From NCBI RefSeq assembly GCF_026646375.1, contig NZ_JAIPPU010000012.1, positions 1 through 64,000 on the forward strand: a stretch of 64,000 nucleotides of DNA. Direction: 5' to 3'. The position numbers and the translations under genes were made by a program. How positions within the stretch are numbered: the first letter of the stretch is position 1; each line of letters starts with the position of its first letter. Positions 1-9,481 of the stretch are shown piece after piece. A model generated the notes under the pieces. That model ran no database searches. It saw only the letters and a program-made list of their open reading frames with translations, and was not told the DNA's origin. Source of the DNA: Acetobacterium wieringae (GTDB lineage: Bacteria > Bacillota > Clostridia > Eubacteriales > Eubacteriaceae).

Positions 1-111
1 TGAGGTATTTTTTATTGTCAATCTCTTGACCTATTTAAATTATACAGGAAGCTTTCATAACTTCTTTATCTAATGACATAAAGTCCTTGATAACACTAAT
101 CATATTCCAGT

Positions 112-1449
112 CTACATGAACGGTAGCTTCATCCGTCCTTTTTTGGCAATGTTTGGATTCGACATTTGTTTCATCATCTTTTTAGATTGTTCAAATCCTT
201 TCAATAACCGGTTGACATCCGCAACCATGGTACCGCTCCCCAACGCAATTCGTCTTCGACGGCTGGCATTGATAATCCCCGGTTTATGGCGCTCTTCCTT
301 AGTCATCGACAAGATGATGGCCTCGGTCTTCTTTGTATCAGCGCCAGATAAATCCACATTCTTCAATGCTTTTTTATTGGCCCCTGGCATCATTTCCAAT
401 AAGCTACTGATTGAGCCCATGCTTTCAATCTGCTTGATCTGATCGAGAAAGTCATTAAGATCAAAGTCCTGGTTTCTGAACTTTTCTTCCAGTTCTTTGG
501 CCTTTTCTTCATCAATCATACTTTGGGCCTTATCAATAAAGGATAATACATCTCCCATTCCCAAAATTCGAGATGCCATCCGATCTGGATAAAAGAGTTC
601 AATATCAGTCAGTTTTTCGCCAGTTCCGATATATTTGATAGCTTTTCCGATGGTGTAGGTAATCGACAGTGCGGCACCACCCCGGGTATCGCCGTCGAGT
701 TTTGTCAAAATTACTCCTGAAATATCCAGTAGGCGGTTAAACTCATTGGCAACATTAACCGATTCCTGCCCAGTCATCCCATCGACTGTTAATAAAATCT
801 CGGTAGGATTAATGGCTTCTTTGATGTTGACCAATTCATCCATTAGCGCTTCATCAATTTGCAAGCGTCCAGCGGTATCCATGATCACCAGATCATAATG
901 ACCTTCGATTGATTTTTGCAGTCCCCGTTTGGCGATCCCCACAGGATCTTTTACATCATGTTCGGAATAAACATCAATCTTTAATTCATCCCCGAGAATT
1001 TCCAGCTGTTTAATTGCTGCCGGACGATAGACATCACAGGCAACCAGCAGGGGCTTGAATTTTTTTTCTTTGCGCAACAGGTTGGCCAATTTGGCTGCAG
1101 TGGTTGTTTTACCAGCCCCTTGCAAACCGACCATCATGTACACGTTCTGGCGGCCCTGAACAAAGTCCATCCGCTCAATTTCGCCACCTAAAAGGGCTGT
1201 CATTTCGTCTTTGACAATTTTAATGAACTGTTGCCCAGGCGTCAAGCTACTTAGTACCTCTTGGCCGATTGCCCGTTCACCGATATTTTTGGTAAATTGT
1301 TTAACGACTTTGAAATTGACATCAGCTTCCAATAGGGCCATTTTAATTTCCCGATTAACTTCCTGGATGTCTTTTTCACTGAGTTTACCTTTACGCTTTA
1401 GTTGAGAAAATATATTTTGAAATTTTTCATTTAATCCTTCAAAGATCAT
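112..1449 (-). CDS. ffh: Signal recognition particle protein Ffh (SRP54)
   Basis: GTPase subunit of the signal recognition particle. It binds 4.5S RNA and signal sequences of nascent chains and delivers ribosomes to FtsY at the membrane. The 445-residue product has the N domain, a G domain with P-loop GLQGAGKTT near residue 108, DTAGRLQ and TKLDGDTRGG, then a methionine-rich M domain with the SGTMVADVNRLLKGF RNA-binding segment near the C-terminus. Length is normal. The ATG follows GAGGTGACAG. It lies 9 bp downstream of ylxM and shares that gene's promoter (1864-1892). Identification is firm. Confidence 0.97.
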   Translation of the reverse strand: MIFEGLNEKFQNIFSQLKRKGKLSEKDIQEVNREIKMALLEADVNFKVVKQFTKNIGERAIGQEVLSSLTPGQQFIKIVKDEMTALLGGEIERMDFVQGRQNVYMMVGLQGAGKTTTAAKLANLLRKEKKFKPLLVACDVYRPAAIKQLEILGDELKIDVYSEHDVKDPVGIAKRGLQKSIEGHYDLVIMDTAGRLQIDEALMDELVNIKEAINPTEILLTVDGMTGQESVNVANEFNRLLDISGVILTKLDGDTRGGAALSITYTIGKAIKYIGTGEKLTDIELFYPDRMASRILGMGDVLSFIDKAQSMIDEEKAKELEEKFRNQDFDLNDFLDQIKQIESMGSISSLLEMMPGANKKALKNVDLSGADTKKTEAIILSMTKEERHKPGIINASRRRRIALGSGTMVADVNRLLKGFEQSKKMMKQMSNPNIAKKGRMKLPFM

Positions 1450-1458
1450 CTGTCACCT

Positions 1459-1815
1459 CTAGTTTTCTTCACTGACATTTTTCAGTTTTTCAACCACCAG
1501 CATCAATTCGGATTTAAGCTGTTCATCTTTTTCCCGATCAACACAATCCAACAGTTCATTCTCAATTTCTTCCAAAAGAACTTGAGATTTCAAAAACTTG
1601 GCGATGAGTCCCAGTTTTTCTTCATAGGCTTCCATCATGGCTTTCGAGCGTTTAATCACATCAAAAATACCCTGTCGAGTAACCGCCATTACCTCGGCAA
1701 TTTCCGCCAGACTATAGTCGTCATCGTAGTAATACTCTAAAATCTGCTTCTGCTTAGCAGTCAGCAGCTCACCATAAAAATCAAATAAATACTGTTCCCC
1801 TACTTTTTTTTCCAT
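1459..1815 (-). CDS. ylxM: YlxM-family putative DNA-binding SRP-associated protein
   Basis: Small helix-turn-helix protein of the UPF0122/YlxM family (118 residues), typically encoded directly before ffh. In streptococci YlxM associates with SRP and modulates Ffh GTPase activity; here that role is inferred from family and position. The sequence contains a sigma-70 region-4-like HTH (LAEIAEVMAVTRQGIFDVIKRS) and an acidic C-terminal helix. I chose the ATG at 1815 because GAAGG lies at proper distance before it; a GTG two codons upstream overlaps that ribosome binding site. Cotranscribed with ffh. Confidence 0.88.
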   Translation of the reverse strand: MEKKVGEQYLFDFYGELLTAKQKQILEYYYDDDYSLAEIAEVMAVTRQGIFDVIKRSKAMMEAYEEKLGLIAKFLKSQVLLEEIENELLDCVDREKDEQLKSELMLVVEKLKNVSEEN

Positions 1816-1863
1816 AAGCACCTTCAGTATCGTCGTAAAGGAAATTTACTTGACGACTTACCT

Positions 1864-1892
1864 ATTGTAAGTCCTGGCGAAGAAAATGTCAA
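1864..1892 (-). promoter_or_regulatory. Sigma-A promoter for ylxM-ffh
   Basis: On the minus strand, TTGACA (6/6) is followed after 17 bp by TACAAT (5/6), ending about 50 bp upstream of the ylxM ATG. It gives ylxM-ffh a promoter of its own rather than relying on read-through from smc-ftsY. Confidence 0.7.
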
Positions 1893-2005
1893 GCTTTTAT
1901 TCCCGATTTTCAGGACATTTCTTCAATAATTTCAAGAAATTTTATTCTTAAAAATTTTAACGGCATCGCAACCTGTGGCGCCCGATTTCCCTATTAGTTA
2001 AAGCC

Positions 2006-2908
2006 TCATTCAAACAACAGATCAACAAATTTCTTTGGATCAAAATCAATGAGATCCTCCGATTTTTCCCCGATGCCAACGTATTCGATGGGGATCTGCA
2101 TTTCATCAATAATCGAAATGGCAATACCGCCTTTAGCTGTACCATCCAGCTTCGTCAGGACGATACCCTTGATTTCCACACATTCATGAAAGACGTGGGC
2201 TTGATTAATGGCATTTTGACCCGTTGTGGCATCGAGAACCATTAAATTGTGGATCGAAAAGCCCTCCCCTTCCCGGTTAATCACCCGGCTGATCTTTTCG
2301 AGTTCTTTCATCAGATTGACCTTGTTATGGAGTCGTCCGGCGGTGTCGCAAATCAGAATATCAGCCTTTCGGGCCTTAGCTGCCCCAATGGCATCAAAAA
2401 TTACCGAGCTGGGATCCGCGCCGGTAGCACTTTTGATAATATCCACACCAACCCGTTTAGCCCATTCGTCGAGTTGTTCCACCGCCGCAGCTCGAAAGGT
2501 ATCTGCGGCAGCGATAACAACTTTTTTTCCTTCTTTTTTATAACGCTCGGAAAGCTTGGCAATGGTGGTTGTTTTGCCAACCCCATTGACCCCGACAATC
2601 AGCATAATCGTAGGAAGTTGGGGTTTTTCGGTCTCGACCTGAACCATCTCAACGAGGATTTCTTTTAAAAAACCGACTACTTCTTCCTTGCTTTTGGATC
2701 GGGTTTCTTTAATCTTTGCCCGTAGCGCTTCGGTGATTTTCACCGAAGTTTGCGCCCCTAAATCCGAAAGAATCAGGGTTTCCTCCAGTTCATCAAAGAA
2801 ATCATCATCGAAACTTCCCATATACATGACATTTTCAATTTTCTCTTTAAAATTGTCAGCAGTTTTGATCAGTTTATTGCGCATCCGTTCATATAAACTT
2901 AATTCCAT
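2006..2908 (-). CDS. ftsY: Signal recognition particle receptor FtsY
   Basis: SRP receptor GTPase that docks the SRP-ribosome complex at the membrane. The 300-residue protein has a short N domain (MELSLYERMRNKL onward) and an NG GTPase domain with GVNGVGKTTTIAKLS, DTAGR and TKLDGTAKGG. The long acidic A domain of enterobacterial FtsY is absent, as usual in Firmicutes. The ATG at 2908 is preceded by AAGGAGG at 6 bp; an upstream in-frame extension of 25 codons is rejected because it has no comparable ribosome binding site. It follows smc and precedes ylxM-ffh. Confidence 0.96.
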   Translation of the reverse strand: MELSLYERMRNKLIKTADNFKEKIENVMYMGSFDDDFFDELEETLILSDLGAQTSVKITEALRAKIKETRSKSKEEVVGFLKEILVEMVQVETEKPQLPTIMLIVGVNGVGKTTTIAKLSERYKKEGKKVVIAAADTFRAAAVEQLDEWAKRVGVDIIKSATGADPSSVIFDAIGAAKARKADILICDTAGRLHNKVNLMKELEKISRVINREGEGFSIHNLMVLDATTGQNAINQAHVFHECVEIKGIVLTKLDGTAKGGIAISIIDEMQIPIEYVGIGEKSEDLIDFDPKKFVDLLFE

Positions 2909-2999
2909 AATTGCCTCCTTCATTTTACTTCTTACTTCATCAATTCGAGTCAAAGCGAGTGTACCAGGCAAACACTTTAACATTATCCATAATATTATT

Positions 3000-5900
3000 T
3001 TAAGCGTAATCCGTCAATCGAACTGATACCAGTTGGGAAACCCCATCCTTGGACATCGATACCCCGTACAAATTGTCGCAGACTTCCAGCGTGGTACGGC
3101 GATGGGTAATTGTGATGAACTGATTATGTTCCGCTACTTTTTTCAGATACGAAATGTACCGGTAAATATTGTGATCATCCAGGGCGGCATCAACCTCATC
3201 AATTACACAAAATGGCGAGGGGTTTATTTCCAGAAAGGAAAAAAGCAGGGCAATGGCGACCATCGATTTTTCACCGCCAGAAAGCAACGAAATATGGCGT
3301 AGCCGTTTCCCCGGCGGTTGTGCTACCAGTTCAATTCCCCCTTCTAACACTCCGGATGGATCAGTAAACTCCAGATAAGCCCGTCCGCCTTCAAACAGAA
3401 TGCTGAAGATCCGGGTGAAGTTTTCCTGAAGCTTGATAAAGTTAACCTTAAACTGCTCTGTCATGGCATCATATAGAGTACTGATAATATCAAGCAGTTC
3501 ACTTTTCCCGGCTTTAAGATCATCCATCTGCACTTTCATAAAGTCATGACGAGCGAGGATTTCTTGATATTCTTCAATTGCGTTAAGATTCACATTACCC
3601 AGCGCATTAATTTTTTCTCGTAAATCACGTTGTCGATCTTCTGATAAATCAAGCTCATCCAGTTTGTTGTCTTTTGCGAGTTGGCAGTAAGCATCTTCGG
3701 CCATTAAATAATTGACTTCATAGCTCTTATAGATAGTATCTTCCCAATGGTTCATCTGCAATTGCAGACTGTTTACCTGGCTAGAAACAGTATTCTTGCT
3801 ATCATTCTCAACAATCAACTGGTGATTGTCATTCTTAATTTCTTCCTGCAATGTTTCCAGCCGCTGAGCGTTTGCTTTCTGTCGTTCTGTCGCTTGTTTG
3901 TTTTTGTTACGATGGGCCTCAATCAGTTTCGATAGTCGCTGATAATCGGCTTCCAGATTCTGCTGAAGTTGAATCAAAGCTTTAGAATCGTTATGATAAC
4001 ATACTATTTCTTTTTCTAAGGCCGATTTTCTGGCAGTTTGGTGCGTCAATTGTTCCTGCATCAAGCTGATTTGTTGATCAAACCCGGCAATTTCACCTTT
4101 AATCTGAGTGATGATCATTTGACATTCAGAAATTTCTAACCGTAAATCATCCAACCGCTGCCGAATCTCCTGCGTTCGATCATCGGAATCCTGATCCTTC
4201 GTCGCTTCTTTCGCCTGATTATAGGCCACCTCTATTTTCATCAGCTCTTGATTGGATTGCTCGAGCGTCTGACATAGCTCTATATTCTTTTGCTTATGCA
4301 CTTCAATTGAGCGGGTATTTTCAAGTTGCTTTTTAATTAAATCTTCTATCAGCTTATTTTTTTCCCATAAGCCCTGTTTGCAACGATTCTGTTCATTTTC
4401 AAGCTCTTTTAATTGCTTACTCAGCTGGGAGATTGACTCATTCGACAATAACTCCTGGTCTTTTGCAAGATCGAGGGCTTTTTTGTACGCTGCCATTTCA
4501 TTTTCCAGATTTTGGATTTCAATTTTTTTTGACAACGGGGATTGTCGGTTATCTTTACTTTGACCGCCGACAATAGCACCGCCCGGATAAAATATTTCAC
4601 CCTCCAACGTCACCACTGTAAACCTCGACGCCAATTTATTCTGGATGTCTCGCCCCGAGGCAAAATCACTGGCTACGATAATCCGTCCTAAAAGACTTTC
4701 GATCGCCGCCCAATAAGCAGCATCAGTTTCAACCAACTCACTGGCAATTCCTTCCACCCCGGGCATATTCTTAAGCGCTGTCCGAGTTCGCTCATCAATT
4801 GCATTGTATTTTAAATTATCCAGTGGTAAAAAGGTTGCCCGTCCTAAACGCTCTCTTTTCAGGAGATTGATGCAATCACTGGCAACCTTAACTGTGGCTA
4901 CAACAATATTCTGGCTTTTTGCCCCCAATGCAATATCAATCGCCTGGAGATACCTGGGTTTTGTGGTAATCAGTTCGCCAACCGGTCCATACACCTCATG
5001 GATCACCGGGCCCAGCAGTTTTTCCGACGTCATCAGTTTTCGAATTGTTGGAAAATAATCCTGATAATTTTTTTGAATATTCTTTAAATACTCTACTTTA
5101 GAAGCATTGACCTTAAAATTATTGGAAATGTGGTGGGCGTGATGTTGAATTCTTTGCTGTTCTTCCAACCCTCGATTATACTGAGACTGCAACAGATTAT
5201 AGAGATCGTTCTGTTGTTGCTTTTTTCCCCGGAGTTCGTTCTGTTCTTTTTTATGGTGTTCCAAATCTAAAGTGATTTGATTCTGGCTGTCCCTGGCTTC
5301 ATCCAAGTGCTTTTTTATAAAAGATGACTCTGTTGTAGCTTCCTGGATCGCTGTTTTTATTTCAAACCGTTTTATTTCCAAGGTTTCACAACGAGATTGA
5401 TGATTTTGAATCGCATCTTGATTTGCTTTGATTCGCTCTTTTTCCTGCTGTTCTTCAATCTGCAGACAATGAAGCGTATTATCCATTTCACGCCAGGCCA
5501 TTTGATGGTTTCTGAGATTTTCGAGCACTATTTTTTTTTCACGTTCAAGACCATTAATCCGAGCTTCGGTTTCATCAATCTGAAAAGACAAATTCTCCTG
5601 CTCTTTAGCAAGCCGTTCCTGACTTATTTCATTGGCTTCCAGCTGACTTTTACAGCGGATTTCTTCCCTCTGAACCTGATCAAAATCGGATCTGAGGACA
5701 CTAAGATTTTTCTTTTCATCATCCGCTAAAAGATCCAATTCGCGGTTTTCAATGGTCAATTTTTGATAGAGCTCATCTTTCTTTTGAATAGCCGCTTCAA
5801 TTTGCTCGCATCTTTTTATTTGTGTTTTTAGATTCGCTTTTAAATCTTCAAGTTCTGTGACCGCACTGCTCATTTTTCGATAAAAGATTATCAGATCAAC

Positions 5901-6572
5901 AGTCTTTAATTCCTCATGTAATACTAACCAATTTTGGGCCTTCCGGGACTGGTTTTTTAATGGACCCACCTGTTTTTCGATTTCGGTCATAATATCGCGA
6001 AGTCGATCCAAATGGCCCTGGGTTTGTTCCAATTTTTTTTCGGCCTCGTTTTTTTTTGTTTTATATGACACAATACCCACAGCTTCTTCAAAAATATTCC
6101 GAAGTTCCGTAGGGCTGCTGGCTAATATATTTTCGATACTGCCCTGACTGATTAACGAATAACCGTTTTTTCCTAAACCAGTATCCATAAAGAGACTGTG
6201 TATTTCTTTAAGTTTACAGCTCTTTTTATTGATGGCATAATCACTTTCACCTGATCTGAATAGTTTTCTGGAAATCGCAATTTCCTGGGGATAGTTTTCC
6301 AGTGCACCATCTTTATTGTCTAAAATCAAAACAACCTCGGCATAACCAGAGGCTGGTTTTTTTTCTGTTCCAGAGAAGATTACATCTTCCATTTTCTTTC
6401 CCCGCAGGGATTTTATGCTTTGCTCACCCAAAACCCATTTGATGGCGTCAGTGATATTACTTTTTCCGCTGCCATTAGGACCAACAATTGCAGAAATACC
6501 TTCTGAAAACTCAAGGCTCACAGGGTCTGCAAATGATTTAAACCCCGACAATCGCAATTTTTTTAAATACAA
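3000..6572 (-). CDS. smc: Chromosome partition protein SMC
   Basis: Structural maintenance of chromosomes ATPase that, with ScpA/ScpB, forms bacterial condensin. The 1190-residue protein has an N-terminal Walker A (GPNGSGKSN near residue 32), two long coiled-coil arms, a central hinge at about 510-680, and a C-terminal ABC signature LLSGGEKSMVAIALLF with Walker B FCVIDEVDAALDD. The initiation codon is TTG at 6572, preceded by GAGGTG at good spacing and located just after the rnc stop, so rnc, smc and ftsY are likely cotranscribed. Full length; identification firm. Confidence 0.97.
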   Translation of the reverse strand: MYLKKLRLSGFKSFADPVSLEFSEGISAIVGPNGSGKSNITDAIKWVLGEQSIKSLRGKKMEDVIFSGTEKKPASGYAEVVLILDNKDGALENYPQEIAISRKLFRSGESDYAINKKSCKLKEIHSLFMDTGLGKNGYSLISQGSIENILASSPTELRNIFEEAVGIVSYKTKKNEAEKKLEQTQGHLDRLRDIMTEIEKQVGPLKNQSRKAQNWLVLHEELKTVDLIIFYRKMSSAVTELEDLKANLKTQIKRCEQIEAAIQKKDELYQKLTIENRELDLLADDEKKNLSVLRSDFDQVQREEIRCKSQLEANEISQERLAKEQENLSFQIDETEARINGLEREKKIVLENLRNHQMAWREMDNTLHCLQIEEQQEKERIKANQDAIQNHQSRCETLEIKRFEIKTAIQEATTESSFIKKHLDEARDSQNQITLDLEHHKKEQNELRGKKQQQNDLYNLLQSQYNRGLEEQQRIQHHAHHISNNFKVNASKVEYLKNIQKNYQDYFPTIRKLMTSEKLLGPVIHEVYGPVGELITTKPRYLQAIDIALGAKSQNIVVATVKVASDCINLLKRERLGRATFLPLDNLKYNAIDERTRTALKNMPGVEGIASELVETDAAYWAAIESLLGRIIVASDFASGRDIQNKLASRFTVVTLEGEIFYPGGAIVGGQSKDNRQSPLSKKIEIQNLENEMAAYKKALDLAKDQELLSNESISQLSKQLKELENEQNRCKQGLWEKNKLIEDLIKKQLENTRSIEVHKQKNIELCQTLEQSNQELMKIEVAYNQAKEATKDQDSDDRTQEIRQRLDDLRLEISECQMIITQIKGEIAGFDQQISLMQEQLTHQTARKSALEKEIVCYHNDSKALIQLQQNLEADYQRLSKLIEAHRNKNKQATERQKANAQRLETLQEEIKNDNHQLIVENDSKNTVSSQVNSLQLQMNHWEDTIYKSYEVNYLMAEDAYCQLAKDNKLDELDLSEDRQRDLREKINALGNVNLNAIEEYQEILARHDFMKVQMDDLKAGKSELLDIISTLYDAMTEQFKVNFIKLQENFTRIFSILFEGGRAYLEFTDPSGVLEGGIELVAQPPGKRLRHISLLSGGEKSMVAIALLFSFLEINPSPFCVIDEVDAALDDHNIYRYISYLKKVAEHNQFITITHRRTTLEVCDNLYGVSMSKDGVSQLVSVRLTDYA

Positions 6573-6586
6573 GCACTCACCTCAAT

Positions 6587-7249
6587 TTACAATTTTCTGG
6601 TCTTATGCAAATAATTCTTTGCTGCGTCCTGTTCCCCTTCTTTTTTGCTTTTCCCGATGCCATGACTCACACACTCACCATTAAAAATCAAATTGATATA
6701 AAAGGTCTTATTGTGTTCTGGTCCTTCAGATCGCTCCAGAATATACTCAATCACATTGTCATTATTCTTTTGAATATACTCCTGAAGTTCCGTTTTATAG
6801 TCTTTAACCAGCGCCCCAGATAATGCCAATTGAATATTGTTTTCCAGTACTTTCAAAACAACTTTCCGTGTCGTTTCAAAATTACTGTCTAAAAAAACAG
6901 CCCCAATCAGGGCCTCAAATGCATTCGCAAGATTCGATTTTCGCTGTCGGCCACCGGTTACAATTTCTCCCTTACCCAAAAAGATATGATCTCCCAAATG
7001 GAGCTCGTAAGCTGCCTTGGAAAGAGACTCGGCACATACAATATTGGAACGGATTTTCGTCATTTTACCCTCAGATAACTTGTGAGCTAAAAATAAATAC
7101 TCACTGATAATCAGTTCCAATACTGCATCCCCCAAGAATTCAAGTCGTTCATTATTGGTTGAATTTCCTGAATGTGAACTATGTGTTAATGCTACTTTCA
7201 ATAAATCTTTCTTTTTGAAACGGTAATCGATTTTTTCTTCGATTGTCAC
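6587..7249 (-). CDS. rnc: Ribonuclease III
   Basis: Double-strand-specific endoribonuclease for rRNA precursor processing and mRNA turnover. The 220-residue protein has the catalytic signature NERLEFLGDAVLELIISEY near residues 34-53, the second acidic site around EALIGAVFLDSN, and a C-terminal dsRNA-binding domain (about 150-218). It starts with GTG, preceded by a G-rich ribosome binding site. It sits between acpP and smc, the usual Firmicutes order. Confidence 0.96.
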   Translation of the reverse strand: MTIEEKIDYRFKKKDLLKVALTHSSHSGNSTNNERLEFLGDAVLELIISEYLFLAHKLSEGKMTKIRSNIVCAESLSKAAYELHLGDHIFLGKGEIVTGGRQRKSNLANAFEALIGAVFLDSNFETTRKVVLKVLENNIQLALSGALVKDYKTELQEYIQKNNDNVIEYILERSEGPEHNKTFYINLIFNGECVSHGIGKSKKEGEQDAAKNYLHKTRKL

Positions 7250-7348
7250 GTAATATCCCCCCTTATCGATTACGAGATCCCGCCTGAGCGCTTCTCGATA
7301 TTTTCAATCAAAAGACCAAACACCTGGTGTAAACGTCATAATCGTTTG

Positions 7349-7385
7349 AAAATGAGTGCCGATTACTTGTCTCGGCACTCATTTT
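7349..7385 (-). terminator. Rho-independent terminator after acpP
   Basis: Perfect 14-bp inverted repeat (arms 7349-7362 and 7372-7385) with a 9-nt loop, followed by a short T-rich tract on the minus strand. It separates plsX-acpP from rnc-smc-ftsY. Confidence 0.75.
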
Positions 7386-7391
7386 ATTTAC

Positions 7392-7616
7392 TCAAGAAAT
7401 TGCGTTGATAATATCTTCTACTGTTTGAATATTCTCTAATGCACCTTCATCAATTTTTGTACCAAACTCATCTTCGAATGCCATAATCAGTTCAACCACA
7501 TCCAGTGAATCTGCCTCCAGATCATCAATGAGTGAGGTTTCGAGGGTAATTTTTTCAATATCAACATCAAGTTGTTCTGAAATAATTGCTGTGACTTTTA
7601 AAAATCGTTCATCCAT
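7392..7616 (-). CDS. acpP: Acyl carrier protein
   Basis: Carrier of growing acyl chains in fatty acid synthesis and donor to PlsX. The 74-residue acidic protein contains the phosphopantetheine attachment motif DLEADSLDVVEL, with the serine near residue 37. The ATG is preceded by GGAGG at 8 bp. It begins 3 bp after the plsX stop, consistent with one transcript that ends at the terminator 7349-7385. Confidence 0.96.
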   Translation of the reverse strand: MDERFLKVTAIISEQLDVDIEKITLETSLIDDLEADSLDVVELIMAFEDEFGTKIDEGALENIQTVEDIINAIS

Positions 7617-7619
7617 GAC

Positions 7620-8615
7620 TTAAGCCTCCATGTTTTTTACATTATCTGTTATTTTTTGCAACACATCATTTTCAATAAACTTCATGCTCTGCTTTATCGC
7701 ATTTTTGATGGCAAAGGCATCACTGCTGCCATGCGCTTTAATGATTCCACCCTTGACCCCCAGAAAGGGGGCCCCACCATATTCGGCATAATCAAACTGC
7801 TTCTTAAAACTTCGTAAATTCTCTTTAATCAGCATTCCGCCAATTTTCCCTTTGGTGTTGCTCATGATTGATGTCTTCATTCCCTTAAGCAAATACGCCG
7901 CAATACCTTCGGTTAATTTCAAAACAATATTGCCTGTGAATCCATCACATACTAACACATCCGCCTCGGTTTCGGGAAGATCCCGCGCTTCCACATTGCC
8001 CAAAAAATTAAAATCACCAGCTTCCAAAAGCTCGTAGGCAGCTTTTACCAAACTGTTGCCTTTTTTTGCTTCAGCACCGATATTGATCAAACCGATCCCT
8101 GGATTCTTTTTACCTAAAACATTTTCTGAATAAATTTTTCCCAATTGGGCAAACTGTTCCAAATACTCTGGTTTACAATCTGCATTAGCACCGGTGTCAA
8201 TGAGCACAAACACGCCATCGCTTTTGGGTAAAGTCGCCGCTAATGCTGGCCGTTTTATCCCCTTGATCCGACCGAGCTTTAATAAGCCGCCAGATAAAAG
8301 CGCCCCCGTGCTACCGGCCGAAATCAGCACTGCATTATCTCTTTTTTTCATCTCATCCAAGGCCACTACCAGTGAGGAATCCGGTTTTCGCCGAATCGCC
8401 ATGGCCGGTTCTTCCGTATTCTCGATGACCGTTTCGGCGTGCAGAATTTCTATCTTGTCTTTCGGGTAATCGTATTTTGAAAGTTCTTCTTCAACGGCCT
8501 GCCTGTGACCCACCAGGGTCAGCTTGACATCATATTCTTTTACAGCATCAATGGCACCCTTGACGATTTCATAGGGTGCATAATCACCACCCATGGCATC
8601 TAAAAATATATTCAA
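7620..8615 (-). CDS. plsX: Phosphate acyltransferase PlsX
   Basis: Converts acyl-ACP and phosphate to acyl phosphate, the first step of the PlsX/PlsY route to phosphatidic acid. It carries the N-terminal DAMGGDYAP motif, central STGALLSGG, and FTGNIVLKLTEG. About 331 residues. An ATG at 8621 directly abuts AGGAGG with 2 bp spacing; the TTG two codons later has 8 bp spacing and gives the family-typical N-terminus, so I place the start at 8615 with moderate certainty. fapR and fabD/fabG, frequent neighbours elsewhere, are not here. Confidence 0.93.
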   Translation of the reverse strand: MNIFLDAMGGDYAPYEIVKGAIDAVKEYDVKLTLVGHRQAVEEELSKYDYPKDKIEILHAETVIENTEEPAMAIRRKPDSSLVVALDEMKKRDNAVLISAGSTGALLSGGLLKLGRIKGIKRPALAATLPKSDGVFVLIDTGANADCKPEYLEQFAQLGKIYSENVLGKKNPGIGLINIGAEAKKGNSLVKAAYELLEAGDFNFLGNVEARDLPETEADVLVCDGFTGNIVLKLTEGIAAYLLKGMKTSIMSNTKGKIGGMLIKENLRSFKKQFDYAEYGGAPFLGVKGGIIKAHGSSDAFAIKNAIKQSMKFIENDVLQKITDNVKNMEA

Positions 8616-8716
8616 AATCATACCCTCCTATATATCTGTCTATTATCCCAGAAAAAAGCTATTCAGTAAATACTATCGCTAAAAATTATCCGGGTCTGAA
8701 ATAATCCCAGATAGAG

Positions 8717-8741
8717 AAAAAACAGAGTCTAAACTCTGTTT
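8717..8741 (-). terminator. Terminator overlapping the rpmF stop codon
   Basis: Inverted repeat AAACAGAGT/ACTCTGTTT (8720-8728 and 8733-8741) followed on the minus strand by TTTTTTCTC. The upstream arm begins inside the rpmF stop codon. It ends the yceD-rpmF unit. Confidence 0.75.
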
Positions 8742-8919
8742 ATTCGTTGAAGCTGATAACGCTAACGTCTTTGTATGTGCCACAAGACTTGCAAACTCGA
8801 TGAGGTAATTTAATTTCACCACATTTTGGACAAGTACTCATTCCTGGAATATTTAATTTGTAATGTGTTCTTCTTTTGTCTCTTCTTGATTTTGAAGTTT
8901 TTCTCTTTGGTACAGCCAT
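8740..8919 (-). CDS. rpmF: 50S ribosomal protein L32
   Basis: Large-subunit ribosomal protein of 59 residues, beginning [17 protein letters not shown]. It has a zinc ribbon with CPKCG and CKSCG pairs, the zinc-binding (C+) form. The ATG at 8919 is used; a GTG one codon upstream is also possible. It follows yceD, the conserved bacterial arrangement. Confidence 0.96.
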   Translation of the reverse strand: MAVPKRKTSKSRRDKRRTHYKLNIPGMSTCPKCGEIKLPHRVCKSCGTYKDVSVISFNE

Positions 8920-8952
8920 CACTCACACCTCCTAATAGTAAAGTCATTTCAC

Positions 8953-9411
8953 TTACAATAAATCTTTCAACGCTTCAAATCGAGGATCATAATCACCAAA
9001 TTTGTCACATTCACATTGCTCGTGATTTAAATTATTGCCGCATTTTGGACACAAACCCGCACAATCTTCACTGCACAGTACACGGAAAGGTTCATTAATA
9101 TAAATGCATTCTTCAACGACGGGCAATAAATCAAGTATTGCTTCATCATCTTCAACCGTTACCGTATCCGTGTAGTCATAAAGACAATCGATTGGGGTTG
9201 GTTCTAGGCAACGCGCACAGGGAAAGATCATGGTCATCTCGATGGTGAAAGATACCAAAAAATTACCTTTCGATATTTTCTCAATGGTTCCACGCACTAA
9301 AGCTCCATGTTCATCCAGTTCTCCCTCTATATCATTTAAATCGGTATTTTTTACAACAAATTCAAAAGGGATTAATTTTTCCTGCAATAGCTTATTGATT
9401 TCAAAATTCAT
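8953..9411 (-). CDS. yceD: YceD/DUF177 family protein
   Basis: Member of the DUF177 (YceD, B. subtilis YlbN) family that almost always precedes rpmF. It is thought to relate to 23S rRNA or ribosome maturation, but its biochemistry is not settled. The 152-residue protein has an internal CARCLEP motif and a C-terminal cysteine-rich stretch (CSEDCAGLCPKCG and CEC), suggesting metal binding. The ATG at 9411 follows GGAGTG. A TTG farther upstream lies inside the terminator hairpin 9423-9460 and is rejected. Confidence 0.87.
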   Translation of the reverse strand: MNFEINKLLQEKLIPFEFVVKNTDLNDIEGELDEHGALVRGTIEKISKGNFLVSFTIEMTMIFPCARCLEPTPIDCLYDYTDTVTVEDDEAILDLLPVVEECIYINEPFRVLCSEDCAGLCPKCGNNLNHEQCECDKFGDYDPRFEALKDLL

Positions 9412-9422
9412 TTTATCACTCC

Positions 9423-9460
9423 AAACGGGCAATCATCATTATATAGACGATTGCCCGTTT
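9423..9460 (-). terminator. Hairpin between ackA and yceD
   Basis: Perfect 12-bp inverted repeat (9423-9434 and 9449-9460) between the ackA stop and the yceD start. On the minus strand it is followed by only three T, so termination may be partial and yceD-rpmF may receive read-through from ackA. Confidence 0.6.
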
Positions 9461-9481
9461 TGTCAAGTGAAATACTTTACA

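Noticed and set aside
47-115. A 22-codon reading frame just after ffh on the minus strand
   Set aside because: No ribosome binding site of note and no recognisable product; it more likely belongs to the promoter and leader of the next gene outside the window (a TATAAT lies at 39-44).
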